From CAZAQK01 sp964535825 (GTDB lineage Bacteria > Pseudomonadota > Alphaproteobacteria > Rickettsiales > SXRF01): a stretch of DNA of 64,000 nt. Below the pieces are notes generated by a model, which worked only from the letters and a program-made list of their open reading frames with translations, was not told the DNA's origin and made no database searches. Each line of letters opens with the position of its first letter. Position 1 is the stretch's first letter. The stretch spans positions 150,328 through 214,327 of the forward strand of contig CAZHUC010000003.1 in the NCBI GenBank assembly GCA_964535825.1, written 5' to 3'. Made by a program: the position numbers and the translations under genes. Shown here piece by piece: positions 51,912-61,387 of the stretch.

Positions 51912-53157
51912 ATTACAACCTGTCCGCGGTACGCATGATATCTTGCCGGAGGAAAACCGCCTGCATCGCCATGTGGCAGACACATGGAGGCGTGTATCGG
52001 CGCTGTATGGCTACGGCGAAATATCCACGCCGATTTTCGAATTCTCTGATGTGTTCCATCGCACACTCGGTGATACCTCTGATGTAGTAACCAAAGAAAC
52101 CTATACGTTTGAAGATCGGGGTGGTGAGTCCATCACTTTGCGTCCGGAATTTACCGCTGCCTGTGTGCGTGCATTCCTTTCGAACGGTTTGCAGAACGAA
52201 CTGCCGATCAAATGGGCGTATTACGGCCCGGCATTCCGCTATGAGCGCCCACAGAAGGGCCGCCTGCGCCAGTTCCACCAGATCGGTGCGGAGCTGCTGG
52301 GTGTGGCTGGTTCTGAAGGCGATATCGAGATGATCCTGATGGGCTACCAGTTCCTCAAAGAACTCGGTATCCACAACAACATCCGCGTAGAGATCAACAC
52401 GCTGGGTGATGCTGAGAGCCGCCAGCAATACCGCGCAAAGCTGGTGGAATATTTTACCCAGCATAAAGATAAGCTCTCTGACGATAGCAAGATGCGTCTG
52501 GAAAAAAACCCGCTGCGTATCCTCGATTCCAAGGCAGAGCAGGATCAGGTGATCATTAAGAACGCACCACCATTGCAAGATTCGCTGAGCGCCGAAGCGC
52601 AGGCATTCTTTGATATGGTACGAGGAACACTCGATGGGCTTGGCATTGCCACAGTATTGAACCGTCGCCTCGTGCGTGGGCTGGATTATTACCAGCATAC
52701 TGTGTTTGAGTTCGTGGCTGAAGATGGTCTTGGCTCACAGAACACCGTGCTAGCCGGTGGCCGTTATGATGGGCTGGTGAAGCTCATGGGCGGACCAGAA
52801 GTAGCAGGCGTTGGTTTTGCGGCAGGTGTAGAGCGCATCTGCACGCTGCTTGACGCTGCTAAACTCGCAGAAGAAGCACGTCCTGTGGCTGTAATGCCGC
52901 TGGGTGAGGGCGAAGCTGCAAAGGCGTGGGAGATTGCCCAGTCGCTGCGTGAAGGTGGTGTGGCCGCCGAACTGCTGGTATCTGGTAATCTTGGCAAGCG
53001 TATGAAGCGTGCTGACAAGATGAAAGCACGATTTGCTGTGGTGATCGGTGAAGATGAAATGAAACGTGGCGTGGTGACTGTGAAGCACCTGGATTCCGGC
53101 GAGCAGAAGGAAGTAAAATTTGATGCACTGGATAATGAGCTCAGGAGTGCTGCATGA
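51901..53157 (+). CDS. hisS: Histidyl-tRNA synthetase
   Basis: A 418-residue class II synthetase. Motifs are clear: VRGTHDILPEENRLHRHV at the N-terminus, motif 2 (YYGPAFRYERPQKGRLRQFHQIG), HisA box VRGLDYYQHTVFEF and the motif 3 region VAGVGFAAGVERICTLL. The C-terminal anticodon domain is present (AEEARPVAVMPLGEGEAAKAW onwards). The start lies within the end of ispG, and the stop overlaps prfA by four bases, giving a coupled ispG-hisS-prfA-prmC run. Confidence 0.98.
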   Translation: MSPKLQPVRGTHDILPEENRLHRHVADTWRRVSALYGYGEISTPIFEFSDVFHRTLGDTSDVVTKETYTFEDRGGESITLRPEFTAACVRAFLSNGLQNELPIKWAYYGPAFRYERPQKGRLRQFHQIGAELLGVAGSEGDIEMILMGYQFLKELGIHNNIRVEINTLGDAESRQQYRAKLVEYFTQHKDKLSDDSKMRLEKNPLRILDSKAEQDQVIIKNAPPLQDSLSAEAQAFFDMVRGTLDGLGIATVLNRRLVRGLDYYQHTVFEFVAEDGLGSQNTVLAGGRYDGLVKLMGGPEVAGVGFAAGVERICTLLDAAKLAEEARPVAVMPLGEGEAAKAWEIAQSLREGGVAAELLVSGNLGKRMKRADKMKARFAVVIGEDEMKRGVVTVKHLDSGEQKEVKFDALDNELRSAA

Positions 53158-54224
53158 GCTTTGAAGATACCCTCCATATTATCGTGCGCAGGCACGCGGA
53201 ATTAAATGACATGCTCTCAGCGGGGCAAGTGGCTGGTTCGGATTTTGCCAAATTCTCCAAAGAATATTCTGAGTTGTCACCAGTGGTTGATACCATTCAG
53301 GGGTATATGAAAGCCCAGCAATCATTGAAAGATCTGCAAGCCATGCTTAAAGATCCAGCGTGCGACGCAGAAATGAAAACCATGGCAGAAGACGAGCTGG
53401 AAGAGCTGGCAAAAAATATGCCAGCGCTTACGCGTTCTGTGCAGTTGGCGCTTTTGCCGAAAGATGAAGCAGATGAAAAGAACGCTATTCTGGAAGTGCG
53501 CGCAGGTACAGGTGGTGATGAAGCAGCTTTGTTCGCGGCTGATCTTTTCCGCATGTATCAGAAATATGCCCAGAGCCGTGGCTGGAAATTTGAAGTGCTT
53601 TCACTCTCTGAATCCGGCATCGGCGGCTACAAAGATGCCAGTGCTGAAATTACCGGTAGGGGGGTATTTGCCCGTATGAAATTCGAATCGGGTGTGCACC
53701 GCGTGCAGCGCGTACCTGCCACTGAAACTCAGGGTCGCATTCATACTTCTGCTGCAACGGTCGCTGTGCTGCCAGAAGCGGAAGAGGTGGATATTAAAAT
53801 TGAAGATAAGGACTTACGCATCGACGTGTTCCGCTCAAGCGGTCCGGGTGGTCAGTCGGTGAACACCACGGACTCTGCCGTGCGTATCGTGCATTTGCCT
53901 ACGGGACTTATCGTGTCGCAGCAGGATGAAAAATCGCAGCATAAGAATAAGGCCAAGGCCTTAAAAGTATTGCGTGCCCGACTTTATGAAATGGAACGCG
54001 AGAAACTGGCGAACGAACGCGCAGCCTCACGCAAAGAGCAGGTGGGTTCGGGTGATCGCTCTGAACGCATCCGTACCTATAACTTCCCGCAGGGGCGGGT
54101 GAGCGACCATCGTATCAACCTGACGACCTACAATATCGATCAGGTGATGAATGGTGATATTGATGAATTTATTGACGCGCTGACCGCCGATGATCAGGCG
54201 AAACGTTTATCGGAGTTGAATTAA
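53154..54224 (+). CDS. prfA: Peptide chain release factor 1
   Basis: RF1 (356 aa) terminates translation at UAA and UAG. The stop-codon-reading tripeptide region reads RVPATETQGRIHTS and the peptidyl-transferase GGQ motif lies in SSGPGGQSVNTTDSAV. The RF1-specific PAT tripeptide, as opposed to SPF of RF2, supports prfA. It is coupled to hisS upstream and to prmC downstream (one shared base, TAATG). PrmC methylates the Gln of this same GGQ motif. Confidence 0.98.
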   Translation: MSFEDTLHIIVRRHAELNDMLSAGQVAGSDFAKFSKEYSELSPVVDTIQGYMKAQQSLKDLQAMLKDPACDAEMKTMAEDELEELAKNMPALTRSVQLALLPKDEADEKNAILEVRAGTGGDEAALFAADLFRMYQKYAQSRGWKFEVLSLSESGIGGYKDASAEITGRGVFARMKFESGVHRVQRVPATETQGRIHTSAATVAVLPEAEEVDIKIEDKDLRIDVFRSSGPGGQSVNTTDSAVRIVHLPTGLIVSQQDEKSQHKNKAKALKVLRARLYEMEREKLANERAASRKEQVGSGDRSERIRTYNFPQGRVSDHRINLTTYNIDQVMNGDIDEFIDALTADDQAKRLSELN

Positions 54225-55120
54225 TGCCAAAGAAAGCACTATCCGTAGCTACGGCTTATACATCCTCTGCACAGGAAGTTTTGCGTCAGTCGATCCGTAC
54301 CTTACAAGCTGCACATGTTCAGTCTGCATCACTTGATGCGCGCCTGCTGTTGCAGCACGTTATGAATGTAAGCCATGAGCAATGGGTGGCTTATCCTGAT
54401 ATGGATATGACCACAGAACAGGTCGCATTCTATGAATCGCTGGTGGCGCGTCGTGCGTCGCGTGAGCCAATCGCGCACATCACCGGAAAACGCGAATTCT
54501 GGAGCATGGAATTCAAAGTAACAAATGCCACACTTGATCCACGCCCAGATAGCGAGACGATCATCGAGGCGCTGCTCCAGCGTATCCCAGACAGGAATGC
54601 TGAATTGAAGATACTTGATCTCGGTACGGGCACGGGTTGCCTGTTACTTACCCTGCTCAAGGAATTTACTAATGCACAGGGTACAGGTATCGATCTGAGT
54701 CGCGAAGCGATGGCCGTAGCGCAGGAGAATGCGCTCAGCCTTGGGCTTTCTGCACGCGCAACATTTCTTCATGGTAACTGGTGTGAAGGACTTTCCGGAA
54801 CATTCGATATCATCGTTTCCAATCCGCCCTATATACCCACCACCAGTATCGGTTCACTTGCACCGGAAGTGGCACAGTATGAACCGAAGCTGGCGCTGGA
54901 TGGGGGCGCGGATGGCATGGATTGCTACCGCAAGATACTCGCAGCAATGCCTGCAATGTTGAACCAGAAAGGCATCGCCGCTTTGGAAGTTGGTGTTGGT
55001 CAGATCCAGGCGGTTGCTGAGATCGCCAATGAAAACGGCCTTCAGCTTGAAGGTATGCGCAAAGATATGCAGGGAATTCCCCGCTGCTTGTTACTCAAAC
55101 AATTTAACCACAAGGACTAG
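54224..55120 (+). CDS. prmC: Release factor glutamine methyltransferase
   Basis: PrmC (HemK), 298 residues, N5-methylates the GGQ glutamine of RF1/RF2. An N-terminal five-helix domain leads into the SAM site (LKILDLGTGTGCLLLTLLKEF, about 125-145) and the catalytic NPPY in IVSNPPYIPT (about 201-210). EPLAHxxGxREFW-type sequence appears as EPIAHITGKREFW. It follows its substrate gene prfA directly and precedes the DUF4167 gene, as in most alphaproteobacteria. Confidence 0.97.
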   Translation: MPKKALSVATAYTSSAQEVLRQSIRTLQAAHVQSASLDARLLLQHVMNVSHEQWVAYPDMDMTTEQVAFYESLVARRASREPIAHITGKREFWSMEFKVTNATLDPRPDSETIIEALLQRIPDRNAELKILDLGTGTGCLLLTLLKEFTNAQGTGIDLSREAMAVAQENALSLGLSARATFLHGNWCEGLSGTFDIIVSNPPYIPTTSIGSLAPEVAQYEPKLALDGGADGMDCYRKILAAMPAMLNQKGIAALEVGVGQIQAVAEIANENGLQLEGMRKDMQGIPRCLLLKQFNHKD

Positions 55121-55124
55121 GACA

Positions 55125-55559
55125 ATGAGAAAAAGACCCTCCGGACAAAATAATAATTACGGTCACCAGAAGCGGCGTCACTCGCATGGCGGTGGCCACG
55201 GCAATGGTGGCAATCGCCCACGCAAGAACTACACCGCCCTGCGCGAGAAATACATGGCGCAGGCGCGTGATGCTTTGGCCGGTGGCGACCGCGTAATGGC
55301 AGAATATTTCTACCAGCATGCTGACCATTGCTATCGCATGATGATGGAAGAAGGTTTCCGTCCGAACCGTCCGCAGCCACAGGCGCAAGCGGAAGGTGAA
55401 GCACAGCCAGAAGGTGATAATGCACAGGATGTAGCTGAGATGCCAGAGATGCAGAACACCAACCCGCTGCCTGCCTTTATTACCGGCGGCTACGGTGCAG
55501 AGAATCCCAAACCTGCGGAAGAAGCAGCTGTGCAGAACTGGGAAGAAAGAGATGCATAA
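55125..55559 (+). CDS. DUF4167 protein
   Basis: A 144-residue protein of the DUF4167 family, which in alphaproteobacteria is nearly always next to prmC. The start is fixed by AGGA just before ATG 55125. A basic, His/Gly/Asn-rich N-terminus (RRHSHGGGHGNGGNRPRKN) leads into the family core YTALREKYMAQARDALAGGDRVMAEYFYQHADHCYRMMME (about 38-78). The tail is acidic and Gln/Pro-rich. Its role is unknown; the basic tail and its place among translation genes hint at RNA or ribosome contact. Confidence 0.92.
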   Translation: MRKRPSGQNNNYGHQKRRHSHGGGHGNGGNRPRKNYTALREKYMAQARDALAGGDRVMAEYFYQHADHCYRMMMEEGFRPNRPQPQAQAEGEAQPEGDNAQDVAEMPEMQNTNPLPAFITGGYGAENPKPAEEAAVQNWEERDA

Positions 55560-55641
55560 AACAGCCCCGCCGAATGGCAGGGTTCGGTAATCTGACTAGA
55601 AATCATATCAAAGTTTTGTAATTTTGAAAAATAACACCAGA

Positions 55642-55660
55642 CCCCGCAATAAATGCGGGG
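55642..55660. terminator. Bidirectional hairpin between DUF4167 and DUF3108 genes
   Basis: CCCCGCA and TGCGGGG form a perfect 7-bp stem around a 5-base loop. It lies between the convergent DUF4167 and DUF3108 genes and is flanked by T-rich sequence on both sides, although neither side has a full T-run. Probably a shared terminator. Confidence 0.55.
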
Positions 55661-55662
55661 AT

Positions 55663-56517
55663 TTACTCTTTGATACCAAGCAGGCATGATTCTTGAGTGC
55701 TGCAGGTCTTGTGGAGGTCGGCTACGATAGAGCCGAACATCAAATGCGCTTCTAGCCGCACGGGAAAGAGTGTTTCGTCGTTGCTGAAATGGATGAGCAG
55801 CGGGGCTTCCTTGGGGTCGTGATCTGCCAGTTCTGAATTAGTAAAACCAGCCAATAGCGTACGTTTCGCCTGTACGGTTATTACCGGTACTTTCCTGTCA
55901 TCCATACGAATCACACGTTCTCCCAAAATGGTGAAGTCCACCTGTGTGAGTCTTCGTCCATCATAGATATTCAGGCTGAAGGTTTTGTTACCGTTTTCCA
56001 ATGCGTCGATCAATTGGGCGCGAGCACTGAGCAAACCACTCAGCGGATCATATGATTCATTCTTCTCTTCAATCGGTACAGGTGTGCGCTTGGCTGGGTT
56101 CTCCGGCGGATCGAGGGTTTCCTTGCCGAACTTCTCACCCTTATAGGTGATCTTAACATAACGTTTCTTATTCTTGGTCTTGTAGTTACTTTCATATTCG
56201 GAGCTGGAATACACATAATTCTTGCCGCTGGCATCCACCGTGGTGTGGCTGGAATGCTTGGTGAAAAGCTTGGCAATGCCTGTCAGCGTTATATCGCTTG
56301 TAACGGCGTAGCTATGGCTATCCTGCTCGGCATGTATACCTAACTTGGCAAAATTGATGCCAGAGAATGTGCATTTGTAATAGCCACGGAAGGATAGATC
56401 TTTGGTAGATGCGGCTTCAGAAGGGTAAGAAAAAAATAATAAAAAACAATATACTACAGAAAAAATTATCGGCCTGATATTGAGCAATGACGAATCTGTA
56501 CCCATATATACTATCAT
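55663..56517 (-). CDS. DUF3108 secreted protein
   Basis: A 284-residue protein of the DUF3108 family. A signal peptide (IIFSVVYCFLLFFSYPSEAAS, ending about residue 37) indicates export. The beta-rich body carries the family pattern: YKCTFSGINFAKLGI, a central YDPLSGLLSARAQL and TVQAKRTLLAGF. Such proteins are thought to be periplasmic and act in the cell envelope, but have no defined activity. ATG 56505 is an alternative start. The start region overlaps the likely clpB promoter (24 bases separate the two divergent starts). Confidence 0.85.
   Translation of the reverse strand: MIVYMGTDSSLLNIRPIIFSVVYCFLLFFSYPSEAASTKDLSFRGYYKCTFSGINFAKLGIHAEQDSHSYAVTSDITLTGIAKLFTKHSSHTTVDASGKNYVYSSSEYESNYKTKNKKRYVKITYKGEKFGKETLDPPENPAKRTPVPIEEKNESYDPLSGLLSARAQLIDALENGNKTFSLNIYDGRRLTQVDFTILGERVIRMDDRKVPVITVQAKRTLLAGFTNSELADHDPKEAPLLIHFSNDETLFPVRLEAHLMFGSIVADLHKTCSTQESCLLGIKE
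56480..56508 (+). promoter_or_regulatory. Possible heat-shock (sigma-32-like) promoter for clpB
   Basis: TTGAGC (56480-56485) and CCCATATA (56501-56508) are 15 bases apart, resembling the TTGAA...CCCATnT layout of heat-shock promoters. Transcription would begin about 56515, shortly before the clpB ATG. The match is partial and lies inside the start of the divergent DUF3108 gene. Confidence 0.3.
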
Positions 56518-56541
56518 AGATGTTTACACACAGGATACGGT

Positions 56542-59106
56542 ATGAACTTTGAAAAATATACAGATAAATCGAAAGCAATAGTAGAAGCTGCACAGGCTTT
56601 GGCTTTACGCTCGAACCACCAGCAGCTCACGCCAGAGCATATGCTGTCTGCCTTGCTGGATGACAAGGACAGGATAACTGACAAGCTGATCAGGGCTTGT
56701 GGCGGTGTGCCGGTACGGGTGGCCGAGGAGGTAGAGGCGTTGCTTGCTAAAATGCCTAAGGTAACCGGGGCAGGGCAACTTTACATCACACCGGAGACCG
56801 CCCGCTTCTTTGATATGGCTGAGCAGGTAAGCACCAAGGCTAAGGATGAATACATCACGGTGGAGCGCCTGCTACAGGCACTTTCCATGACGCAAGGGGC
56901 GCAATCCGCCAAGATACTGGCAAATGCCGGTGTTATACCGCAAGCGGTCAATGCCGCCATTTCCGATATGCGAAAGGGCAGGCTGGCGACCAGTGCCAAT
57001 GCAGAAGATCAGTTCGAGGCACTGAAGAAATACACCAAGGATTTCACGGGGCTGGCCAAGGAAGGCAAACTTGATCCGGTCATTGGCCGTGATGAAGAGA
57101 TACGCCGTGCGATGCAGGTGCTTTCGCGCCGTACCAAGAATAATCCAGTGCTGATCGGTGAACCAGGTGTGGGTAAAACGGCTATTGTAGAAGGGCTTGC
57201 CCAACGTATCGTCGCGGGTGATGTGCCGGAAGCACTCAAGCGCAAGCGCCTGCTATCGCTCGATCTTGGGGCATTGGTGGCGGGTGCAAAGTTCCGCGGG
57301 GAATTTGAGGAACGCCTGAAAGCGGTGCTGTCTGAAGTGGCGGCCGCCGATGACGTGGTGCTCTTTATCGATGAGCTCCACACGTTGGTCGGGGCAGGGG
57401 CGGCTGAAGGCTCAATGGATGCTTCCAACCTCTTAAAACCCGCTCTGGCTCGCGGTGAGCTGCATTGCGTGGGGGCAACCACACTCAATGAGTACCGTAA
57501 ATATATTGAAAAAGATGCAGCACTGGCACGGCGTTTCCAGTCGGTTTTTGTGTCTGAGCCGACCGTGGAGGATACCATTTCCATACTGCGTGGCCTCAAG
57601 GAAAAATACGAATTGCACCATGGTATCCGTATCACAGATGCGGCTATCGTATCGGCAGCAACGCTTTCACACCGCTATATCACCGATCGGTTTCTGCCCG
57701 ATAAGGCGATAGATCTGGTAGATGAAGCAGCGGCACGCCTGCGCATGGAAGTGGATTCCAAGCCGGAAGAACTCGATGAGGTCGATCGTAAGGTGATCCA
57801 GCTCAAGATCGAACGTGAAGCACTGAAGAAAGAAAATGATGCGGCTTCCAAGGACAGGCTTTCCAAACTGGAAAAAGAACTGTCCGTACTCGAGAAACAA
57901 AGCGCTGATATGACCAGCCGCTGGGAGGCTGAGAAATCACAGCTCAACAGTGTTCAGAAGATCAAGGAACAGTTGGAAGAGGCGCAGTTGCAGCTTGGTA
58001 TCGCCCAGCGCGAGGGCAATCTGAGCAAGGCAGGTGAACTGATGTATGGCGTGATTCCTGACCTGCAGAAGAAGTTGCAGGAAACCGAAGGCAAAGATGT
58101 GGAGGTCATGCTCAAGGAATCTGTCACTGACGAGGATATTGCCGCCATTGTGTCGCGTTGGACCGGCATTCCGGTGTCACGGATGATGGAAGGTGAGCGT
58201 GAAAAACTCCTGCGTATGGAAGATAATCTACGTAAGCGCGTGGTAGGGCAGGAAGAGGCGCTGGTCGCGGTTTCTGATGCGGTGCGCCGTGCGCGGGCAG
58301 GCTTGCAAGACCCATCACGGCCTATCGGTTCATTCCTCTTCTTAGGGCCAACCGGTGTCGGCAAAACAGAGCTTTGCAAGGCACTGGCAGAATTCATCTT
58401 TGATGACGAGGCAGCGCTGCTACGCATCGATATGTCGGAATTCATGGAAAAGCACGCGGTTTCGCGTCTTGTCGGTGCTCCTCCGGGGTATGTCGGGTAT
58501 GATGAAGGCGGAGTGCTGACCGAGGCGGTGCGTCGCCGGCCTTATCAGGTGATACTCTTTGATGAGGTGGAAAAAGCCCACGCCGATGTGTTCAATATCC
58601 TGCTTCAGGTGCTGGATGATGGCCGTCTCACAGACGGGCAGGGACGCACGGTAGATTTCAAGAATACTATCATTGTACTCACCTCGAACCTTGGTTCTGA
58701 TGTGCTGGCAAGTGCCAAGGAAGGTGCGCTTAGCAATGCCATGCGTGAGCAGGTGATGCAGGTGGTGCGTAAATCATTCCGTCCTGAATTCATCAACCGT
58801 CTGGATGAGATCATTCTGTTCAAGCGCCTTGAAAAGCAGGTGATGCACAATATCGTGGACATCCAGCTGGCACGACTCGCCAAACGGCTTGAAGAGCGGC
58901 ACATCACGCTGGCGCTTGATGAAAAGGCCAAAGATTGGCTGGCCGATCAGGGCTATGACTCCGTGTATGGCGCGCGCCCACTCAAACGTGTGATCCAGCG
59001 AGAGCTGCAGAATGCCCTGGCCAGCAAGATACTTGCGGGGAACATACCGGATGGTTCAAAGGTGAAAGTGCAGGGATGGGAAGGTGGGCTTAAAATTTCT
59101 GCCTGA
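56542..59106 (+). CDS. clpB: Protein disaggregase ClpB
   Basis: An 854-residue Hsp100 disaggregase. The N-domain (about 1-145) precedes NBD1 with Walker A GEPGVGKTA (about 204-212). A coiled-coil middle domain (about 410-520) binds DnaK. NBD2 has Walker A GPTGVGKTEL (about 602-611) and the SRLVGAPPGYVGYDEGG pore/ATP loop. Length and layout are standard for ClpB and not ClpA (no ClpP tripeptide loop is evident). Its position just after the prmC/DUF4167 region is conserved in alphaproteobacteria. Confidence 0.97.
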   Translation: MNFEKYTDKSKAIVEAAQALALRSNHQQLTPEHMLSALLDDKDRITDKLIRACGGVPVRVAEEVEALLAKMPKVTGAGQLYITPETARFFDMAEQVSTKAKDEYITVERLLQALSMTQGAQSAKILANAGVIPQAVNAAISDMRKGRLATSANAEDQFEALKKYTKDFTGLAKEGKLDPVIGRDEEIRRAMQVLSRRTKNNPVLIGEPGVGKTAIVEGLAQRIVAGDVPEALKRKRLLSLDLGALVAGAKFRGEFEERLKAVLSEVAAADDVVLFIDELHTLVGAGAAEGSMDASNLLKPALARGELHCVGATTLNEYRKYIEKDAALARRFQSVFVSEPTVEDTISILRGLKEKYELHHGIRITDAAIVSAATLSHRYITDRFLPDKAIDLVDEAAARLRMEVDSKPEELDEVDRKVIQLKIEREALKKENDAASKDRLSKLEKELSVLEKQSADMTSRWEAEKSQLNSVQKIKEQLEEAQLQLGIAQREGNLSKAGELMYGVIPDLQKKLQETEGKDVEVMLKESVTDEDIAAIVSRWTGIPVSRMMEGEREKLLRMEDNLRKRVVGQEEALVAVSDAVRRARAGLQDPSRPIGSFLFLGPTGVGKTELCKALAEFIFDDEAALLRIDMSEFMEKHAVSRLVGAPPGYVGYDEGGVLTEAVRRRPYQVILFDEVEKAHADVFNILLQVLDDGRLTDGQGRTVDFKNTIIVLTSNLGSDVLASAKEGALSNAMREQVMQVVRKSFRPEFINRLDEIILFKRLEKQVMHNIVDIQLARLAKRLEERHITLALDEKAKDWLADQGYDSVYGARPLKRVIQRELQNALASKILAGNIPDGSKVKVQGWEGGLKISA

Positions 59107-59107
59107 T

Positions 59108-60727
59108 CTACTCGGCTGATTCAGACAGCGAGCTGCCAAGTTGTGCTACTTTGGTTTCCTTCTTGGCAAGAGTGGTCACTGTTGCTTTTACTTGTTCCAT
59201 ATTCTTGCGGAATGCCGCCAGCTCTTTTCCGGCAAGCACGTTGCCGGTTTTGAATTTTACGTTGGCAGGATTCACTTGTCCGCCATTCACCATTACCTCA
59301 TAGTGCAGGTGCGGGCCGGTGGATGCACCGGTTGAGCCAACATAGGCGATGATCTGCCCTTGTTTCACTTTACCCCCACTGCGTATGCCAGACGCAAAGC
59401 GGCTGATATGTGCATAGGCGGTTGAATAGCTGGTGTTGTGCTTGATGCGCAGATAATTACCGTACCCACCTTTTGTGCCTACGAAATCCACAGTGCCGTC
59501 ACCTGCGGCATAAATCGGTGTACCGGTCGGCGCGCCGAAATCCACGCCGCGATGCATTTTGCTATATCCCATGATCGGATGCCTGCGCATACCAAAACGC
59601 GAAGTGATCTTTGCGCCATTGATCGGTGTGCGGAGCAGGCCTTTGCGAACACTTTCGCCTTTTTCGTTGTAATAGTCAGCACTACCTGACGAGTCAGTGA
59701 ACCTGTAGATGCGCTGTTTGCGAGAACCTAGTGTAAGTTCTGCATACACAAGGTTACCCGTACCTGCAGATTCACCTTTATCGGTTTGCAATTTTTCATA
59801 GACCACGCTGATCGCATCGCCATCTTTAATGTCGCGCTGGAAGTCAACGTCGTAGCTATATGCCGTGATCAGGTTACTTACCAGACCAACCGGAAGTCCT
59901 GCATCTGCCGCTGTTTCATAAAGGCTGCTTGTGATCTTGCCGCCTGCGTGGGCCAGTGTACGTTCAACTTTTGCTTCCAGCTTTTTTACTACGAATGAAT
60001 CATCTTTCCTGCGTGTCACCTGCAGTGATGAAGTAATGGAAACAGGAATATTCATGGTGTTTAAAGCAAGTTTTGAAGGATCGCTTGGATGTTTATCGAT
60101 CTCAACTTCAATATCTTTCCCGGCGGCCATTTTCCTTGGGTCAAAATATTTGCGGAGTGCAGCGATGACCTCATATGTTTCATCAGCAGCAATCCCTGCA
60201 TCTCCAAGCAAAGTACTGAGCGTATCACCATTTTCAAGCTTCAGGCTCAGTTTCAGGGGATATTGTTCAGTATCAACTGATTTGGTCGGATGCTCTTCTT
60301 CTTTCGCAAGGACAGGCTCTTCGGCTGGCGCACTATGCTCTGCCGTAATGAGCTGCACTTCCTTCCCCTGTTCATCAAATGCAGGCACAGCAGGTTCAGT
60401 TGAGGCTGCAATATCATTCGAAATATTAGCTGCAACCACGGTCTCTACAGGTGTTTCTGTTGATACAGGTAGCGTAGAAGAAGCGGTGGTCAGGCTGGTT
60501 GTTCCCATGAGCGCAATATTGCAACCTAAACTGAACGCAATACCTATCGCAAACCATGAGGCACGCAGTTTCGTCGCACGAGATGAAGGGAGAGATTTAG
60601 ATACCAGCTTAACAGGGTAAGCAGGCAGAAAGCCATGGCCATGGACAGAACTAACGCTTTGATTCATATTTTGAATTATTAACTTTCGACTTCTTGTCTT
60701 ATACCAATAGAAGTAAGCGATTTTCAT
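59108..60727 (-). CDS. M23-family peptidoglycan endopeptidase
   Basis: A 539-residue single-pass membrane or secreted protein. A basic N-terminus leads into a membrane segment (WFAIGIAFSLGCNIALMG, about 54-71). A Thr/Ser/Pro/Glu-rich linker and a LysM/OapA-like domain (LENGDTLSTLLGDAGI region) follow. The C-terminal M23 metallopeptidase has MHRGVDFGAPTGTPIYAAGDGTV (zinc His and Asp) and HLHYEVMVNG (His-x-His). M23 enzymes cleave peptide cross-links of murein. I use ATG 60727 (AAAGG upstream); ATG 60667 is possible. It is convergent with clpB (one-base gap). Confidence 0.92.
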   Translation of the reverse strand: MKIAYFYWYKTRSRKLIIQNMNQSVSSVHGHGFLPAYPVKLVSKSLPSSRATKLRASWFAIGIAFSLGCNIALMGTTSLTTASSTLPVSTETPVETVVAANISNDIAASTEPAVPAFDEQGKEVQLITAEHSAPAEEPVLAKEEEHPTKSVDTEQYPLKLSLKLENGDTLSTLLGDAGIAADETYEVIAALRKYFDPRKMAAGKDIEVEIDKHPSDPSKLALNTMNIPVSITSSLQVTRRKDDSFVVKKLEAKVERTLAHAGGKITSSLYETAADAGLPVGLVSNLITAYSYDVDFQRDIKDGDAISVVYEKLQTDKGESAGTGNLVYAELTLGSRKQRIYRFTDSSGSADYYNEKGESVRKGLLRTPINGAKITSRFGMRRHPIMGYSKMHRGVDFGAPTGTPIYAAGDGTVDFVGTKGGYGNYLRIKHNTSYSTAYAHISRFASGIRSGGKVKQGQIIAYVGSTGASTGPHLHYEVMVNGGQVNPANVKFKTGNVLAGKELAAFRKNMEQVKATVTTLAKKETKVAQLGSSLSESAE

Positions 60728-60788
60728 GCAGATGCCAACCTTTAAAAACACAAAAATGCATTTTTTTACATATCCTTCATATTTTAGC

Positions 60789-60817
60789 TTGACTGGGCAT
60801 GGTCATGCAATTAAATT
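60789..60817 (+). promoter_or_regulatory. Candidate promoter of the str operon
   Basis: TTGACT (60789-60794) and TAAATT (60812-60817) are separated by 17 bases. Transcription would begin near 60825, leaving a leader of about 180 bases before rpsL. A small inverted repeat CCTCC/GGAGG follows at 60823-60839. Confidence 0.5.
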
Positions 60818-60855
60818 ACGCGCCTCCGCTGAATGGAGGGAGATACTACTTTGAC

Positions 60856-60886
60856 CATCTAAGATCTTGATTTTTTAGATGTTTTT
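60856..60886 (+). terminator. Terminator-like hairpin in the rpsL leader
   Basis: CATCTAA (60856-60862) and TTAGATG (60875-60881) form a 7-bp stem, followed by five T residues. It sits after the candidate str promoter and before rpsL. It could terminate leader transcripts (attenuation), or be a leftover of a terminator for a gene no longer there. Confidence 0.45.
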
Positions 60887-61003
60887 GGCAAGTCCCCCAT
60901 CCTCGGTATTTGATTAAAATTTATCGTTCATTGTCAGCGGTGGCCGCTTGTGTCTCACAGTGGCTCAGACTTTCAACGGACAAAACATTGGAAAAGGATA
61001 CTC

Positions 61004-61375
61004 ATGCCAACAATTAATCAGTTGGTTCGCAAACCTCGTCGTGCCACCACAAAGCGCAGCAAATCTGCTCACTTGAAACAGTGCCCGCAGAAGCGCGGTG
61101 TATGCACGCAGGTGAAGACCGTAACTCCTAAGAAACCAAACTCGGCTCTTCGTAAAGTGGCGCGCGTGCGCCTGACGAACGGGTTCGAAGTGTTCGGATA
61201 CATTCCGGGCGAAGGCCACAACCTGCAAGAGCACTCTGTAGTGCTGATCCGCGGTGGCCGCGTGAAGGACTTACCAGGTGTTCGTTACCATATCATCCGC
61301 GGTACGCTTGATACGCAGGGTGTGAAAAACCGTAAACAGTCTCGCTCCGCATACGGTGCGAAACGTCCGAAATAA
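61004..61375 (+). CDS. rpsL: 30S ribosomal protein S12
   Basis: The 123-residue decoding-site protein. PTINQLVRKPR, then CPQKRGVCTQVKTVTPKKPNSALRKVARVRL and GRVKDLPGVRYHIIRG are the conserved blocks. The Lys of TPKKPNSAL (position 43 in E. coli numbering) is present, so the typical streptomycin-resistance change at that codon is not seen. The start is fixed by AAAAGG 8 bases before ATG 61004. First gene of rpsL-rpsG-fusA-tuf. Confidence 0.98.
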   Translation: MPTINQLVRKPRRATTKRSKSAHLKQCPQKRGVCTQVKTVTPKKPNSALRKVARVRLTNGFEVFGYIPGEGHNLQEHSVVLIRGGRVKDLPGVRYHIIRGTLDTQGVKNRKQSRSAYGAKRPK

Positions 61376-61387
61376 TGAGGAATTAAC

